Source of the DNA: Campylobacter_A concisus_Y
GTDB taxonomy: Bacteria; Campylobacterota; Campylobacteria; Campylobacterales; Campylobacteraceae
Direction of reading: 5' to 3'
Assembly: GCF_902460415.1 (NCBI RefSeq)
Contig: NZ_CABPTY010000001.1
Span: forward strand, 1-64,000
Length of the DNA stretch: 64,000 nucleotides
Shown: positions 25,694 to 34,210 of the stretch, in pieces
Layout of the letters: each line of letters starts with the position of its first letter
Position numbering within the stretch: the first letter of the stretch is position 1
The notes under the pieces: generated by a model
The model's database searches: none
Told to the model about the DNA's origin: nothing
Seen by the model: the letters and a program-made list of their open reading frames with translations, nothing else
Translations under genes and position numbers: made by a program

Positions 25694-27639
25694 CGCTATT
25701 TAAACAAATTATGATCGCCGTGATAACTTTTGGTATCATGATTTTTGTGGCTGTTGGCTACTTAAATTTTAAGAGCCTAAATGGATATATTAATGACCAG
25801 CTTGGTGAAAACGCAAGACATACAGCAAATTCGCTTGGACTTGCTTTAAAGCCTATTATCGATCCAGATGACATGTCCTTGGCTCAAACAATGATAAATT
25901 CTATGTTTGACAGCGGTAGATACAAGCTTATTAAACTTGAAGATGTTGATGGCAAGGTTCTTATTGAAAATTCTCAACAAACTGTTGTTAAAGATATTCC
26001 CGAGTGGTTTTACAAAATAGCCAAGTTTGAAGCGCCAATAGCAGATAGCGAGATTATGACTGGCTGGGCAAAATTTGGCACGCTTTATGTTCAAGGTAGT
26101 ACCGCACTAGCCTATAATGAGCTTTATACCAACTCAAAAAATATTTTTAATTTTCTTCTTCTAATGATAATTGTCACTCTTGTGGTGGCATATTTCGCTC
26201 TAAAAGCTATTTTTAGACCGCTTATGAAGGTTCAAGATCAGGCTGAGGCTATACTTGATAATAAATTTATCATTCAAAAAAGAATTCCATTTACAGCCGA
26301 TCTTAAAAAAATGGTTCTAGCTATGAACTCTATGGTTAGTAAGGTAAAAGACATTTTTGAGAGAGAGGCGGCCACACTCAGTAAATATCAAGATCTTTTA
26401 TATAAAGATACAATGAGTGGTGCTAATAACAGAAGATTTTTTCAAACTAAATTTAGTGAGTATCTAGCTAGTGAAGAATATTCAAGTGGTGTTGCTTTAC
26501 TTGTTAGTTTTAAAGATCTAATAAATTTAAAAAGTACGCTTGGCTTTGAAAAATGGCAAAGCGTTGTAATGAAAATAGCTCAAATTTTACAAGAAAAATC
26601 AATTCATAATGATAAAAATGCGATTGTTGCAAGGCTTAACGATAATGATTTCATTGTACTTTCGTATGGTAGAAATTCATCAAATTTCTTGGCTCTATGT
26701 GATGAAATTATGAACGAGTTTAAAAAGCTTTATGCAAATTTTGCACTAAATGATAGCGAGTATCCAGTAAATGCTGCGATAGTTGAGTATTCGCCAAATA
26801 CTGATATCAAGACACTTCTTACTTCAGCTGACGTTACATTGGCTAGCTCAAGACTTGCTGGTAGCTTTACATATAAGGTATTTAATGAAAATCAAAATAC
26901 TTTAGTGATTGGTAAAGAGAAGTATAAAGAGCTTATTTTTGACTCAATAAAAGAGGATGAATTTAAATTTGCAGCTCAAAAAGTGATTGATCTTGATTCA
27001 AATTTTGAGCAGTATGAGCTTTATTTGAGGCTTGTTGATAAAGATGGTGTATGGCGTATGGCCTCATATTTCATGCCGATGGTAAATGAGTTAAATTTAG
27101 GTGCAATGCTTGATCTTCATATCTTAAATAGGGTAGCCAGAATTTTACCGGAGAATATCCTGCCAAGTGGCAATTTAGCCATAAATTTGGGAAAAGAGAT
27201 ATTAAACTCAGATGAAAATTTTTCAAAACTTGAAGCTACACTTAAAAAGATAAGTCAGATTTCGAAATATAAAAACTATATAGAAATTCCAAATAAAGAC
27301 GATATTAGCATAGAAAGTATAGTTAAGCTTACTAAAAAATTAAAAGAACTTGGCTTTGGATTTGGTTTTGACCACTTCGAGCTTAACGCAAAAGGTATCG
27401 AGAAACTAAAAGAATTTAACCCTGATTATGTAAAAATTCAGTCAAATGTCTTGATTGACTTCTTAAGTGATAAGTCAGGGGTAAACACAAAACAATCACT
27501 TGATGTTGTTTTAAGCTCAAAAGACATTATTTTGATCGCAATCGGTGTTGAAAGCGAAGAGCAGAAGAAAAAGTTAATCGATCTTGGCATTAAAAATATG
27601 CAAGGAATTTATATAGATGAAATTAAGAACATTGGATGA
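25690..27639 (+). CDS. lapD: LapD-type inner-membrane c-di-GMP receptor (degenerate GGDEF-EAL)
   Basis: 649 aa: TM1 (about 7-27), a periplasmic LapD/MoxY-type output domain (30-150), TM2 (about 154-176), HAMP, then GGDEF-like and EAL-like domains. Both catalytic signatures are lost: the GGDEF position reads LNDND, EAL reads YLRL, and the DDFG motif is DHFE, so a receptor rather than an enzyme is expected. In the known system, c-di-GMP-bound LapD traps LapG in the periplasm and prevents adhesin cleavage. Gene overlap with lapG supports this. Confidence 0.92.
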   Translation: MTLFKQIMIAVITFGIMIFVAVGYLNFKSLNGYINDQLGENARHTANSLGLALKPIIDPDDMSLAQTMINSMFDSGRYKLIKLEDVDGKVLIENSQQTVVKDIPEWFYKIAKFEAPIADSEIMTGWAKFGTLYVQGSTALAYNELYTNSKNIFNFLLLMIIVTLVVAYFALKAIFRPLMKVQDQAEAILDNKFIIQKRIPFTADLKKMVLAMNSMVSKVKDIFEREAATLSKYQDLLYKDTMSGANNRRFFQTKFSEYLASEEYSSGVALLVSFKDLINLKSTLGFEKWQSVVMKIAQILQEKSIHNDKNAIVARLNDNDFIVLSYGRNSSNFLALCDEIMNEFKKLYANFALNDSEYPVNAAIVEYSPNTDIKTLLTSADVTLASSRLAGSFTYKVFNENQNTLVIGKEKYKELIFDSIKEDEFKFAAQKVIDLDSNFEQYELYLRLVDKDGVWRMASYFMPMVNELNLGAMLDLHILNRVARILPENILPSGNLAINLGKEILNSDENFSKLEATLKKISQISKYKNYIEIPNKDDISIESIVKLTKKLKELGFGFGFDHFELNAKGIEKLKEFNPDYVKIQSNVLIDFLSDKSGVNTKQSLDVVLSSKDIILIAIGVESEEQKKKLIDLGIKNMQGIYIDEIKNIG

Positions 27640-27642
27640 TAG

Positions 27643-29781
27643 ATGCATAGTGATAAGATAAAAGATGAGCTGCTTCAATGTTTGGTTATTTTTACCAAGC
27701 TTCATAATAATCCATACAGCGCTGATGCTTTAACTATTGGCTTGCCAGTAAAAGATGGCGATGAGATTGAGCTTTTTTCACTTAAAAGCTCAAGGTCTTT
27801 ATTTTCTCGTGCTGCTTCTCGTGCTGGCTTTGCTTCTACTCTTGTAAGAAAAGATCTTGAACAAATCTCTCCTTTAGTTTTACCTTGCATTTTAATGCTT
27901 AGAGGCAAAAAAGCTTGCATATTGCAATCTTTTAGTAAAGATAAAAAGACAGCAAATATCATAACACCAGAACTTTCAACTGGTACTAGTGCGATAGAAA
28001 TAAGTAAATTAAAAGAAGAATATTTAGGCTATGCATACTATCTAAAGCGCGAGTTTGTTCCAGAGGATACTAGCTCAACAAAGCTAATTGATGCGGGTAA
28101 TGACCACTGGTTTTGGGGAACTCTAAAACGTTCAAAAAAGATTTATTTTGATGTTGTTCTTGCAAGTTTTATTATAAATTTATTTGTTCTTGCTAGTCCG
28201 CTTTTTACGATGAACGTATATGACCGTGTTGTGCCAAATAATGCGGTTGAGACACTTTGGGTCTTAGCACTTGGTGTAAGTGTAGTTTATGGTATAGATC
28301 TTTTTTTAAAATTTGTAAGATCATATTTCCTTGAGATTGCTGGCAAAAAGAGTGACATCATAATGAGCTCTATTTTATTTGAGCGCGTTATGGATATGAA
28401 ATTTAGCAATAAACCAAAATCTGTTGGCTCATTCGCTAGTAATCTAAAAGAGTTTGATACGGTTAGAAATTTCTTCTCGTCAGCCTCATTGGCAGCCATT
28501 GTCGATCTTCCATTTGCGATCATTTTCTTGATAGTTACTTATTTTATAGGAAGCTATATTGTACTCGTGCCAATTGTTATTATGATAGCTATTTTATGTT
28601 ATACATTTTTTATAAAAGATCCACTTCAAAATGCTATTAAAAGTACATTTGAGGCTTCAGCTATAAAAAATGGAATTTTAATAGAGAGCCTTAGCAGTCT
28701 TGAAACCATCAAAACTCTTGGTGCTAGCGGACATATACAGTGGAACTGGGAAGAGGCAACCGGTGAAATAGCAAATAGAAGCATTAAATCAAAAATTATC
28801 ACAACTTCGATAACCACTGTTACATCTTTTTTAGTGCAATTAAATACTATTGCCATCATCGTTCTTGGTGTCTATATGATACAAGATACACATCTTACAA
28901 TGGGTGGTCTTATCGCTGCGGTTATGCTTAGCTCTCGCGCTATCGCTCCTATGGGACAGGTGGCTTCACTTGCTGCAAATTTTGAGCAGACAAAAACAGC
29001 ATATCAAAGTCTTAGCAAGATTATGCAAATGCCTGTCGAAAGGCCAGAAGGTAAAAAATTTGTTAGAAGAAATTCTTTTGATGGAAAGATTGAGTTTAAG
29101 AATGTAAGCTTTACATATCCAGATACCACAAAAGGTTCGCTTGATAGGATAAATTTTGTTATTCAGCCAGGTGAAAAAGTTGGCATTATAGGCAAAAATG
29201 GCTCTGGAAAAACTACTTTACAAAAGCTCATTTTGGGACTTTACTCACCAACTGAAGGCTCAGTGCTAATAGATGGTATTGATATTAATCAAATTGATCC
29301 AGCCGATCTTAGGCGAAACATCGGCTACGTTCCGCAAGATGTTGTGCTTTTTAAAGGAACGGTTAGAGAAAATATTGTTCAAAAAGCGCCATATGTTGAT
29401 GATATTCAGATTATAAAAGCAGCCAAAGTAAGCGGAGTTGATGAATATGTAAATGCTCATCCGCTTGGATTTGACATGCCGGTCTTTGAAAGAGGCGATG
29501 GCATAAGTGGTGGACAGCGTCAAAGCATAGCTGTGGCTAGGGCATTTTTATTAGATAGTCCTATTATTTTGCTTGATGAGCCAACAAATTCTCTTGATAA
29601 TACAGTTGAAAATAAGTTAAAAATAAATTTAAAGACAAATACAGCAAATAAAACGATGCTGCTTGTCACACATAGGACGTCGATGCTAGATCTTGTTGAT
29701 AGACTTATAGTTATGGACAATGGCAAAATTTTATTGGACGGACCAAGAGATGAAGTTTTAGCAAGACTTAGTGGGAAGTGA
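27643..29781 (+). CDS. lapB: type I secretion ABC transporter, LapB type
   Basis: Inner-membrane exporter ATPase, 712 aa. The N-terminal 130 residues resemble a C39-like domain lacking the catalytic Cys, as in RTX exporters that do not cut a leader. TM helices lie at about 160-440. The nucleotide domain has Walker A GKNGSGKTT (517-525), signature ISGGQ (621-625) and Walker B ending Asp645-Glu646. Such transporters export large Ca-binding adhesins through TolC. It sits four bases after lapD and overlaps the adaptor gene. Confidence 0.94.
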   Translation: MHSDKIKDELLQCLVIFTKLHNNPYSADALTIGLPVKDGDEIELFSLKSSRSLFSRAASRAGFASTLVRKDLEQISPLVLPCILMLRGKKACILQSFSKDKKTANIITPELSTGTSAIEISKLKEEYLGYAYYLKREFVPEDTSSTKLIDAGNDHWFWGTLKRSKKIYFDVVLASFIINLFVLASPLFTMNVYDRVVPNNAVETLWVLALGVSVVYGIDLFLKFVRSYFLEIAGKKSDIIMSSILFERVMDMKFSNKPKSVGSFASNLKEFDTVRNFFSSASLAAIVDLPFAIIFLIVTYFIGSYIVLVPIVIMIAILCYTFFIKDPLQNAIKSTFEASAIKNGILIESLSSLETIKTLGASGHIQWNWEEATGEIANRSIKSKIITTSITTVTSFLVQLNTIAIIVLGVYMIQDTHLTMGGLIAAVMLSSRAIAPMGQVASLAANFEQTKTAYQSLSKIMQMPVERPEGKKFVRRNSFDGKIEFKNVSFTYPDTTKGSLDRINFVIQPGEKVGIIGKNGSGKTTLQKLILGLYSPTEGSVLIDGIDINQIDPADLRRNIGYVPQDVVLFKGTVRENIVQKAPYVDDIQIIKAAKVSGVDEYVNAHPLGFDMPVFERGDGISGGQRQSIAVARAFLLDSPIILLDEPTNSLDNTVENKLKINLKTNTANKTMLLVTHRTSMLDLVDRLIVMDNGKILLDGPRDEVLARLSGK

Positions 29782-29783
29782 TC

Positions 29784-31250
29784 ATGCAAGAAGATATCAA
29801 GAATAAACAAAATGAAAATCCAAAAACTGAAAAAAGATTAATTTCTGAAAATAACATAAAAGAACAAGAGGAAGCTAGTAATAAAATTTTAAATAGTGTA
29901 GATGATATAAAGTCGAATCTTCAAACAAAAAATTATGATGCTTATGATTTGAAATTTATGTCAAGTCTTTCTGAGGCTGTTTTGGCCAAAGCCCCATCTA
30001 CATCTAAAAAGATACTCTATACGGTTGCTATAACTATGTTTTGGCTTCTTGTTTGGGCTTCCTGGGCACAAATAGATGAGATCACAAGAGGTAGTGGTAA
30101 GATCATCCCGTCTGGAAAAAACCAAGCGATACAAAATCTCGAAGGCGGTATAGTCGATCAAATTTTTGTAAAAGAGGGTGATGAAGTTAAGAAAGATCAA
30201 ATTCTAATAAGGCTAGATAATAAAAATTTTACGAGTAGTTATGGCGAGTCAAAACTAAGACTTGATGAACTTCAAGCAAAATTTATGAGACTTGATGCTG
30301 AGGCGAATGATAAGGAATTTGACTACGATGAAGCTAGAGATGCGAACAATAGCAAAGCCATAAGATATGAGCTAAGTTTGCATAGTTCAAATATCGATCA
30401 CTTAAATGAACAGATAGGAATTTTAACAGAGCAAATTCATCAACGCCAGAGCGAGTTGGTCGAACTAAAAAATAAAATTTCTCAAACTCAAAATAGCTAT
30501 AATCTTGTTCTAAAAGAAAAGGCCATTATGGAGCCAATCTTTAAAAAAGGTCTTGTTAGTGAGGTTGAATACATCCAGCTTCAAAGACGTGTAAATGATC
30601 TAAGAGGCGAGCTTGATGCTGCTGTTCTTGCTGTACCAAGAGTTGAATCAACTATAAAAGAAGCGAAAAACAAGATCGAAGAAGCAAAACTTGCTTTTAA
30701 AAATAATGCAAAAAAAGAGCTAAATGAGGTTTCGGCAGAGATCGCAAGGATAAATGAATCACAAATCAGCCTAAGCGATAGAGTGGAAAGAACATATGTA
30801 AGATCTCCAGTAAATGGTATCGTCAGTAAAATGATGGTTCATACAGTATCAGGAGTTATCAAGCCTGGTGAAAATATTGCCGAGATCGTTCCTCTTGAGG
30901 ATAAACTGGTTGCCGAAGTAAAAGTAAAACCAGCCGATGTTGCATTTTTGAGGCCTGGGCTTGATACGATGGTTAAATTTACGGCCTATGATTTTAGTAT
31001 TTACGGTGGTTTAAAAGGCAAAGTAACGCAGATTAGTGCCGATACAGAGACTAATGAAAAAACTGGCGAGAGCTATTATTTGGTCAGGATAGAAACTGAG
31101 AAAAATTATCTTGGTAGCGAAGAAAAACCGCTTAGAATAAAAGTTGGTATGATAGTCTCAGCTGATATCATTACCGGCAAAAAGACAATACTTGATTATT
31201 TATTAAAGCCTATTTTAAAGGCAAAACAAAATGCTTTAACGGAGAGGTAA
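29784..31250 (+). CDS. lapC: type I secretion membrane fusion protein, LapC/HlyD family
   Basis: Periplasmic adaptor linking the ABC exporter to the TolC channel, 488 aa. It has a long charged cytoplasmic N-terminus (about 70 residues), one TM helix (about 75-95), split lipoyl halves (IIPSGKNQAIQNLEGGIVDQ and later VRSPVNGIVSKM), a long coiled coil (about 150-330) and a C-terminal beta barrel. I prefer ATG 29784 over GTG 29778 because GGGAAG lies just upstream. The stop shares a base with the start of the next gene. Confidence 0.93.
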   Translation: MQEDIKNKQNENPKTEKRLISENNIKEQEEASNKILNSVDDIKSNLQTKNYDAYDLKFMSSLSEAVLAKAPSTSKKILYTVAITMFWLLVWASWAQIDEITRGSGKIIPSGKNQAIQNLEGGIVDQIFVKEGDEVKKDQILIRLDNKNFTSSYGESKLRLDELQAKFMRLDAEANDKEFDYDEARDANNSKAIRYELSLHSSNIDHLNEQIGILTEQIHQRQSELVELKNKISQTQNSYNLVLKEKAIMEPIFKKGLVSEVEYIQLQRRVNDLRGELDAAVLAVPRVESTIKEAKNKIEEAKLAFKNNAKKELNEVSAEIARINESQISLSDRVERTYVRSPVNGIVSKMMVHTVSGVIKPGENIAEIVPLEDKLVAEVKVKPADVAFLRPGLDTMVKFTAYDFSIYGGLKGKVTQISADTETNEKTGESYYLVRIETEKNYLGSEEKPLRIKVGMIVSADIITGKKTILDYLLKPILKAKQNALTER

Positions 31251-31741
31251 TGGGCAAGATCGCTTTTTATGATAAGAAATTCGGTGAATATGAGATTGAA
31301 AAATTTCAAACTTTACAAAATTTCTATCTCATAAAAGATGATCATTGCTGCGATATAGTTAATGATGAAATTGAACGATTTAAATTTAGTGATTGTGAAA
31401 TAGAATTTTTACAATTAGTAGATGTTGCTAGTAGACATAAAAAACTATTTGAAAATATAAAAATTCAAGATGATATAGTAAGAAGCATTAAAATTTTAAT
31501 AAAAGGCTATGACCAGAGTTTGGATAAATTTGACTTTGATCCTGGAATTTTAAATTTAAATACCCCTTATAAATATGCTATATCACAAGATTTTTTTGAA
31601 ATGACTATTTTTTTAGAAGAAAAACCTTCTATGGTTACTAAATTTTTATCATCGATAGATTACAAGATACATAAAAATGGCGAAAGTCGTCACGTAGAAT
31701 TTTTTATAAATAATAAAAAAATTTATGAAAGAATCATATAA
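31250..31741 (+). CDS. unknown protein coupled to the Lap secretion operon
   Basis: 163 aa, no signal peptide or TM helix, probably cytoplasmic, acidic with many aromatic residues. It contains a Cys pair (DDHCCDI) and a lone Cys (SDCEIE). The start shares one base with the lapC stop, and the LuxR-type gene follows 18 bases later. I do not recognise a family. Position suggests a role in the secretion or retention pathway or in its regulation, but nothing in the sequence proves it. Confidence 0.82.
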   Translation: MGKIAFYDKKFGEYEIEKFQTLQNFYLIKDDHCCDIVNDEIERFKFSDCEIEFLQLVDVASRHKKLFENIKIQDDIVRSIKILIKGYDQSLDKFDFDPGILNLNTPYKYAISQDFFEMTIFLEEKPSMVTKFLSSIDYKIHKNGESRHVEFFINNKKIYERII

Positions 31742-31759
31742 ATAATCCAAGGAAAGGTA

Positions 31760-32398
31760 ATGCAAGTTATTTTATTTACACAAAATAGTGCATTAAACAA
31801 TATTTGGAGAAGCTATTTTACTGGCAATAGCGATGTGAAATTTATACATAATAGAAAAGAGTTTTTTTCTCATATAAATGATGATGTTGATATTATAGGC
31901 ATTGATATTGAAGTTTTTAAAGACAATATTGATGATGTTATAAAAAATATAATTGAAAATTCCCCAAATATAAAAATACTCATACTCTCAAATAGGCCAA
32001 CGATAAACGAAGGCAAGCATCTACTTACGCTTGGAATCAAGGGCTATGCAAATTCCCACATGAGAAAGACACACTTTGAAGATGCTTTTGAAACTATTTT
32101 TAATGGAAATATATGGCTTTACCAAGAATTTGTTCAGGCAATGATTAGTGAGCTAACCGGCTCATATATTAATAGTGAAAGTGAAAAGGCAGATAAAAGG
32201 ACTGACCTCTCTGAGCTTAGTTCAAGGGAAAGAGAAATTGCAGATTTAATCTATCAGGGTCTAACAAATAATGAAATTTCAGAAAAAACAGGCATTACAC
32301 TAAGGACGGTCAAGGCACATACAAGCTCAATTTATAGTAAGCTAAATGTAAAGGATAGAATAGGACTTGTGCTTTTAATGAAACAGCTTGACGCATAA
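31760..32398 (+). CDS. LuxR-family regulator with degenerate receiver domain
   Basis: 212 aa. The C-terminal 65 residues form a clear LuxR/NarL helix-turn-helix (LSSREREIADLIYQGLTNNE, then LRTVKAHTSSIYSKL). The N-terminal 120 residues look like a receiver: an aspartate is present in IIGIDIE, but the acidic pair near the start is replaced (LFTQNSALNN) and the conserved Lys region reads GYANSHMR, so normal phosphorylation is doubtful. AGGAAAGG precedes the start. As last gene of the operon it may control its own operon or the adhesin gene. Confidence 0.9.
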   Translation: MQVILFTQNSALNNIWRSYFTGNSDVKFIHNRKEFFSHINDDVDIIGIDIEVFKDNIDDVIKNIIENSPNIKILILSNRPTINEGKHLLTLGIKGYANSHMRKTHFEDAFETIFNGNIWLYQEFVQAMISELTGSYINSESEKADKRTDLSELSSREREIADLIYQGLTNNEISEKTGITLRTVKAHTSSIYSKLNVKDRIGLVLLMKQLDA

Positions 32399-32537
32399 AA
32401 TCTTGATTTATTTTTGTGAGAAATTTAAGACCCTTCTTCAAAAACTATAAATTTTTATACATCCGACCATAACAAATACATACACAACTTTTACTAGCTG
32501 AAGAATACAATAAATATAAAATTTTTAAATAAAAAAT

Positions 32538-32575
32538 AATTTGCTAAAATCTTAAATAAAAAATTCTAGCAAATT
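32538..32575. terminator. inverted repeat between convergent genes
   Basis: AATTTGCTA (32538-32546) pairs perfectly with TAGCAAATT (32567-32575). It lies between the plus-strand LuxR gene and the minus-strand coiled-coil gene and could end transcription from either side, but the stem is AT-rich and the loop is 20 bases. Confidence 0.3.
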
Positions 32576-32606
32576 TATTAATAGCTGAGATAAGAAACCA
32601 GAAACT

Positions 32607-32855
32607 TTAGTCTTCCAAATCGATATCTACTTTTTCGACATTTGTTATGATGTCTTTTGTATTTTTTTCGATATCGTGTTTATTTTTTTCAATAAGTGAT
32701 CTATTTTGTCCAATCAAATCCCTATTTTCCTTAATGCCATCACTATTTTGTTCAATTAATTTGCTAAGAGTTGATATTCTTTTTTCATAACGTATCATTA
32801 GAAAATAAATTACGTAAATTAGTAATAAAATTATTGCCCAAGGTAAAAATTGCAT
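32607..32855 (-). CDS. small membrane-anchored coiled-coil protein with I@a/N@d heptads
   Basis: 82 aa. An N-terminal TM helix (about 5-21) is followed by a coiled coil of six uninterrupted heptads: Ile at residues 34, 41, 48, 55, 62, 69 and Asn exactly three residues later at 37, 44, 51, 58, 65, 72. Asn at the d core position is typical of trimeric coiled coils, as in stalks of trimeric autotransporter adhesins. No enzymatic domain. Topology and function are unknown. It is convergent to the Lap operon and lies next to the second assembly gap. Confidence 0.75.
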   Translation of the reverse strand: MQFLPWAIILLLIYVIYFLMIRYEKRISTLSKLIEQNSDGIKENRDLIGQNRSLIEKNKHDIEKNTKDIITNVEKVDIDLED

Positions 32856-32919
32856 ATTAAATCCTTATATATTTTTTGTAATTATAGAAATTTTAGCTTT
32901 TAAAAAAAATAAAACCATA

Positions 32920-33594
32920 NNNNNNNNNNNNNNNNNNNNNNNNNNNNNNNNNNNNNNNNNNNNNNNNNNNNNNNNNNNNNNNNNNNNNNNNNNNNNNNNN
33001 NNNNNNNNNNNNNNNNNNNNNNNNNNNNNNNNNNNNNNNNNNNNNNNNNNNNNNNNNNNNNNNNNNNNNNNNNNNNNNNNNNNNNNNNNNNNNNNNNNNN
33101 NNNNNNNNNNNNNNNNNNNNNNNNNNNNNNNNNNNNNNNNNNNNNNNNNNNNNNNNNNNNNNNNNNNNNNNNNNNNNNNNNNNNNNNNNNNNNNNNNNNN
33201 NNNNNNNNNNNNNNNNNNNNNNNNNNNNNNNNNNNNNNNNNNNNNNNNNNNNNNNNNNNNNNNNNNNNNNNNNNNNNNNNNNNNNNNNNNNNNNNNNNNN
33301 NNNNNNNNNNNNNNNNNNNNNNNNNNNNNNNNNNNNNNNNNNNNNNNNNNNNNNNNNNNNNNNNNNNNNNNNNNNNNNNNNNNNNNNNNNNNNNNNNNNN
33401 NNNNNNNNNNNNNNNNNNNNNNNNNNNNNNNNNNNNNNNNNNNNNNNNNNNNNNNNNNNNNNNNNNNNNNNNNNNNNNNNNNNNNNNNNNNNNNNNNNNN
33501 NNNNNNNNNNNNNNNNNNNNNNNNNNNNNNNNNNNNNNNNNNNNNNNNNNNNNNNNNNNNNNNNNNNNNNNNNNNNNNNNNNNNNNNNNNNNNN
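32920..33594. other. assembly gap (675 N)
   Basis: Run of N between the coiled-coil gene and the tRNA cluster. Neither edge shows a truncated gene I can identify. Confidence 0.99.
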
Positions 33595-33610
33595 TTACAT
33601 TGTTTTGATA

Positions 33611-33616
33611 TATAAT
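33611..33616 (+). promoter_or_regulatory. -10 box of the tRNA-tuf transcription unit
   Basis: TATAAT 20 bases before the first tRNA base, the usual placement for a tRNA promoter whose transcript starts a few bases upstream of the mature 5' end. The -35 area partly falls in the gap. Confidence 0.6.
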
Positions 33617-33636
33617 TGCCACTTCACAAAATAGGT

Positions 33637-33712
33637 GCTGGTGTAGCTCAGTTGGTAGAGCTACTGCCTTGTAAGCAGTGGGTCGGCGGTTCAAGTCCGT
33701 TCACCAGCTCCA
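33637..33712 (+). tRNA. tRNA-Thr (anticodon TGT)
   Basis: 76 bases with encoded CCA. Acceptor stem GCTGGTG/CACCAGC, anticodon stem ACTGC/GCAGT and loop CTTGTAA giving anticodon TGT, T-loop GTTCAAGTC. First of four tRNAs ahead of tuf. Confidence 0.97.
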
Positions 33713-33766
33713 TTTTTGTAACAGTGTTTGACCAGAAAATACCAAAATACTTTAATTAATGTTTAA

Positions 33767-33851
<85 letters not shown>

Positions 33852-33858
33852 TTGTTAT

Positions 33859-33935
33859 GCGGGAGTAGCTCAGTTGGCTAGAGCATCAGCCTTCCAAGCT
33901 GAGGGTCGCGGGTTCGAGCCCCGTTTCCCGCTCCA
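33859..33935 (+). tRNA. tRNA-Gly (anticodon TCC)
   Basis: 77 bases with encoded CCA, eight bases after tRNA-Tyr. Acceptor stem starts GCGGGAG, anticodon loop CTTCCAA giving TCC, T-arm GGTTCGAGCCC. Confidence 0.97.
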
Positions 33936-34061
33936 AAATTTGGGAAAATAAACTGGGAGCTGTATCTAGATTTTACTAAACACAGTTATTCCTTACTTTA
34001 TTTTCAAAATTTTTAGTTGTTTGTATTATTTAATTGGAATCATCTCTGCCAAGCGTTTTTC

Positions 34062-34136
<75 letters not shown>

Positions 34137-34210
34137 CTGGTTAATATGATTTTATTATGATTATACAAATTTGGTAAGAAAAAAGACATATATCACATAC
34201 GGAGGAAAAG

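Noticed and set aside
32900..33694. Minus-strand open frame across the second run of N
   Set aside because: Almost all of it is N, and its readable end lies antisense to tRNA-Thr.
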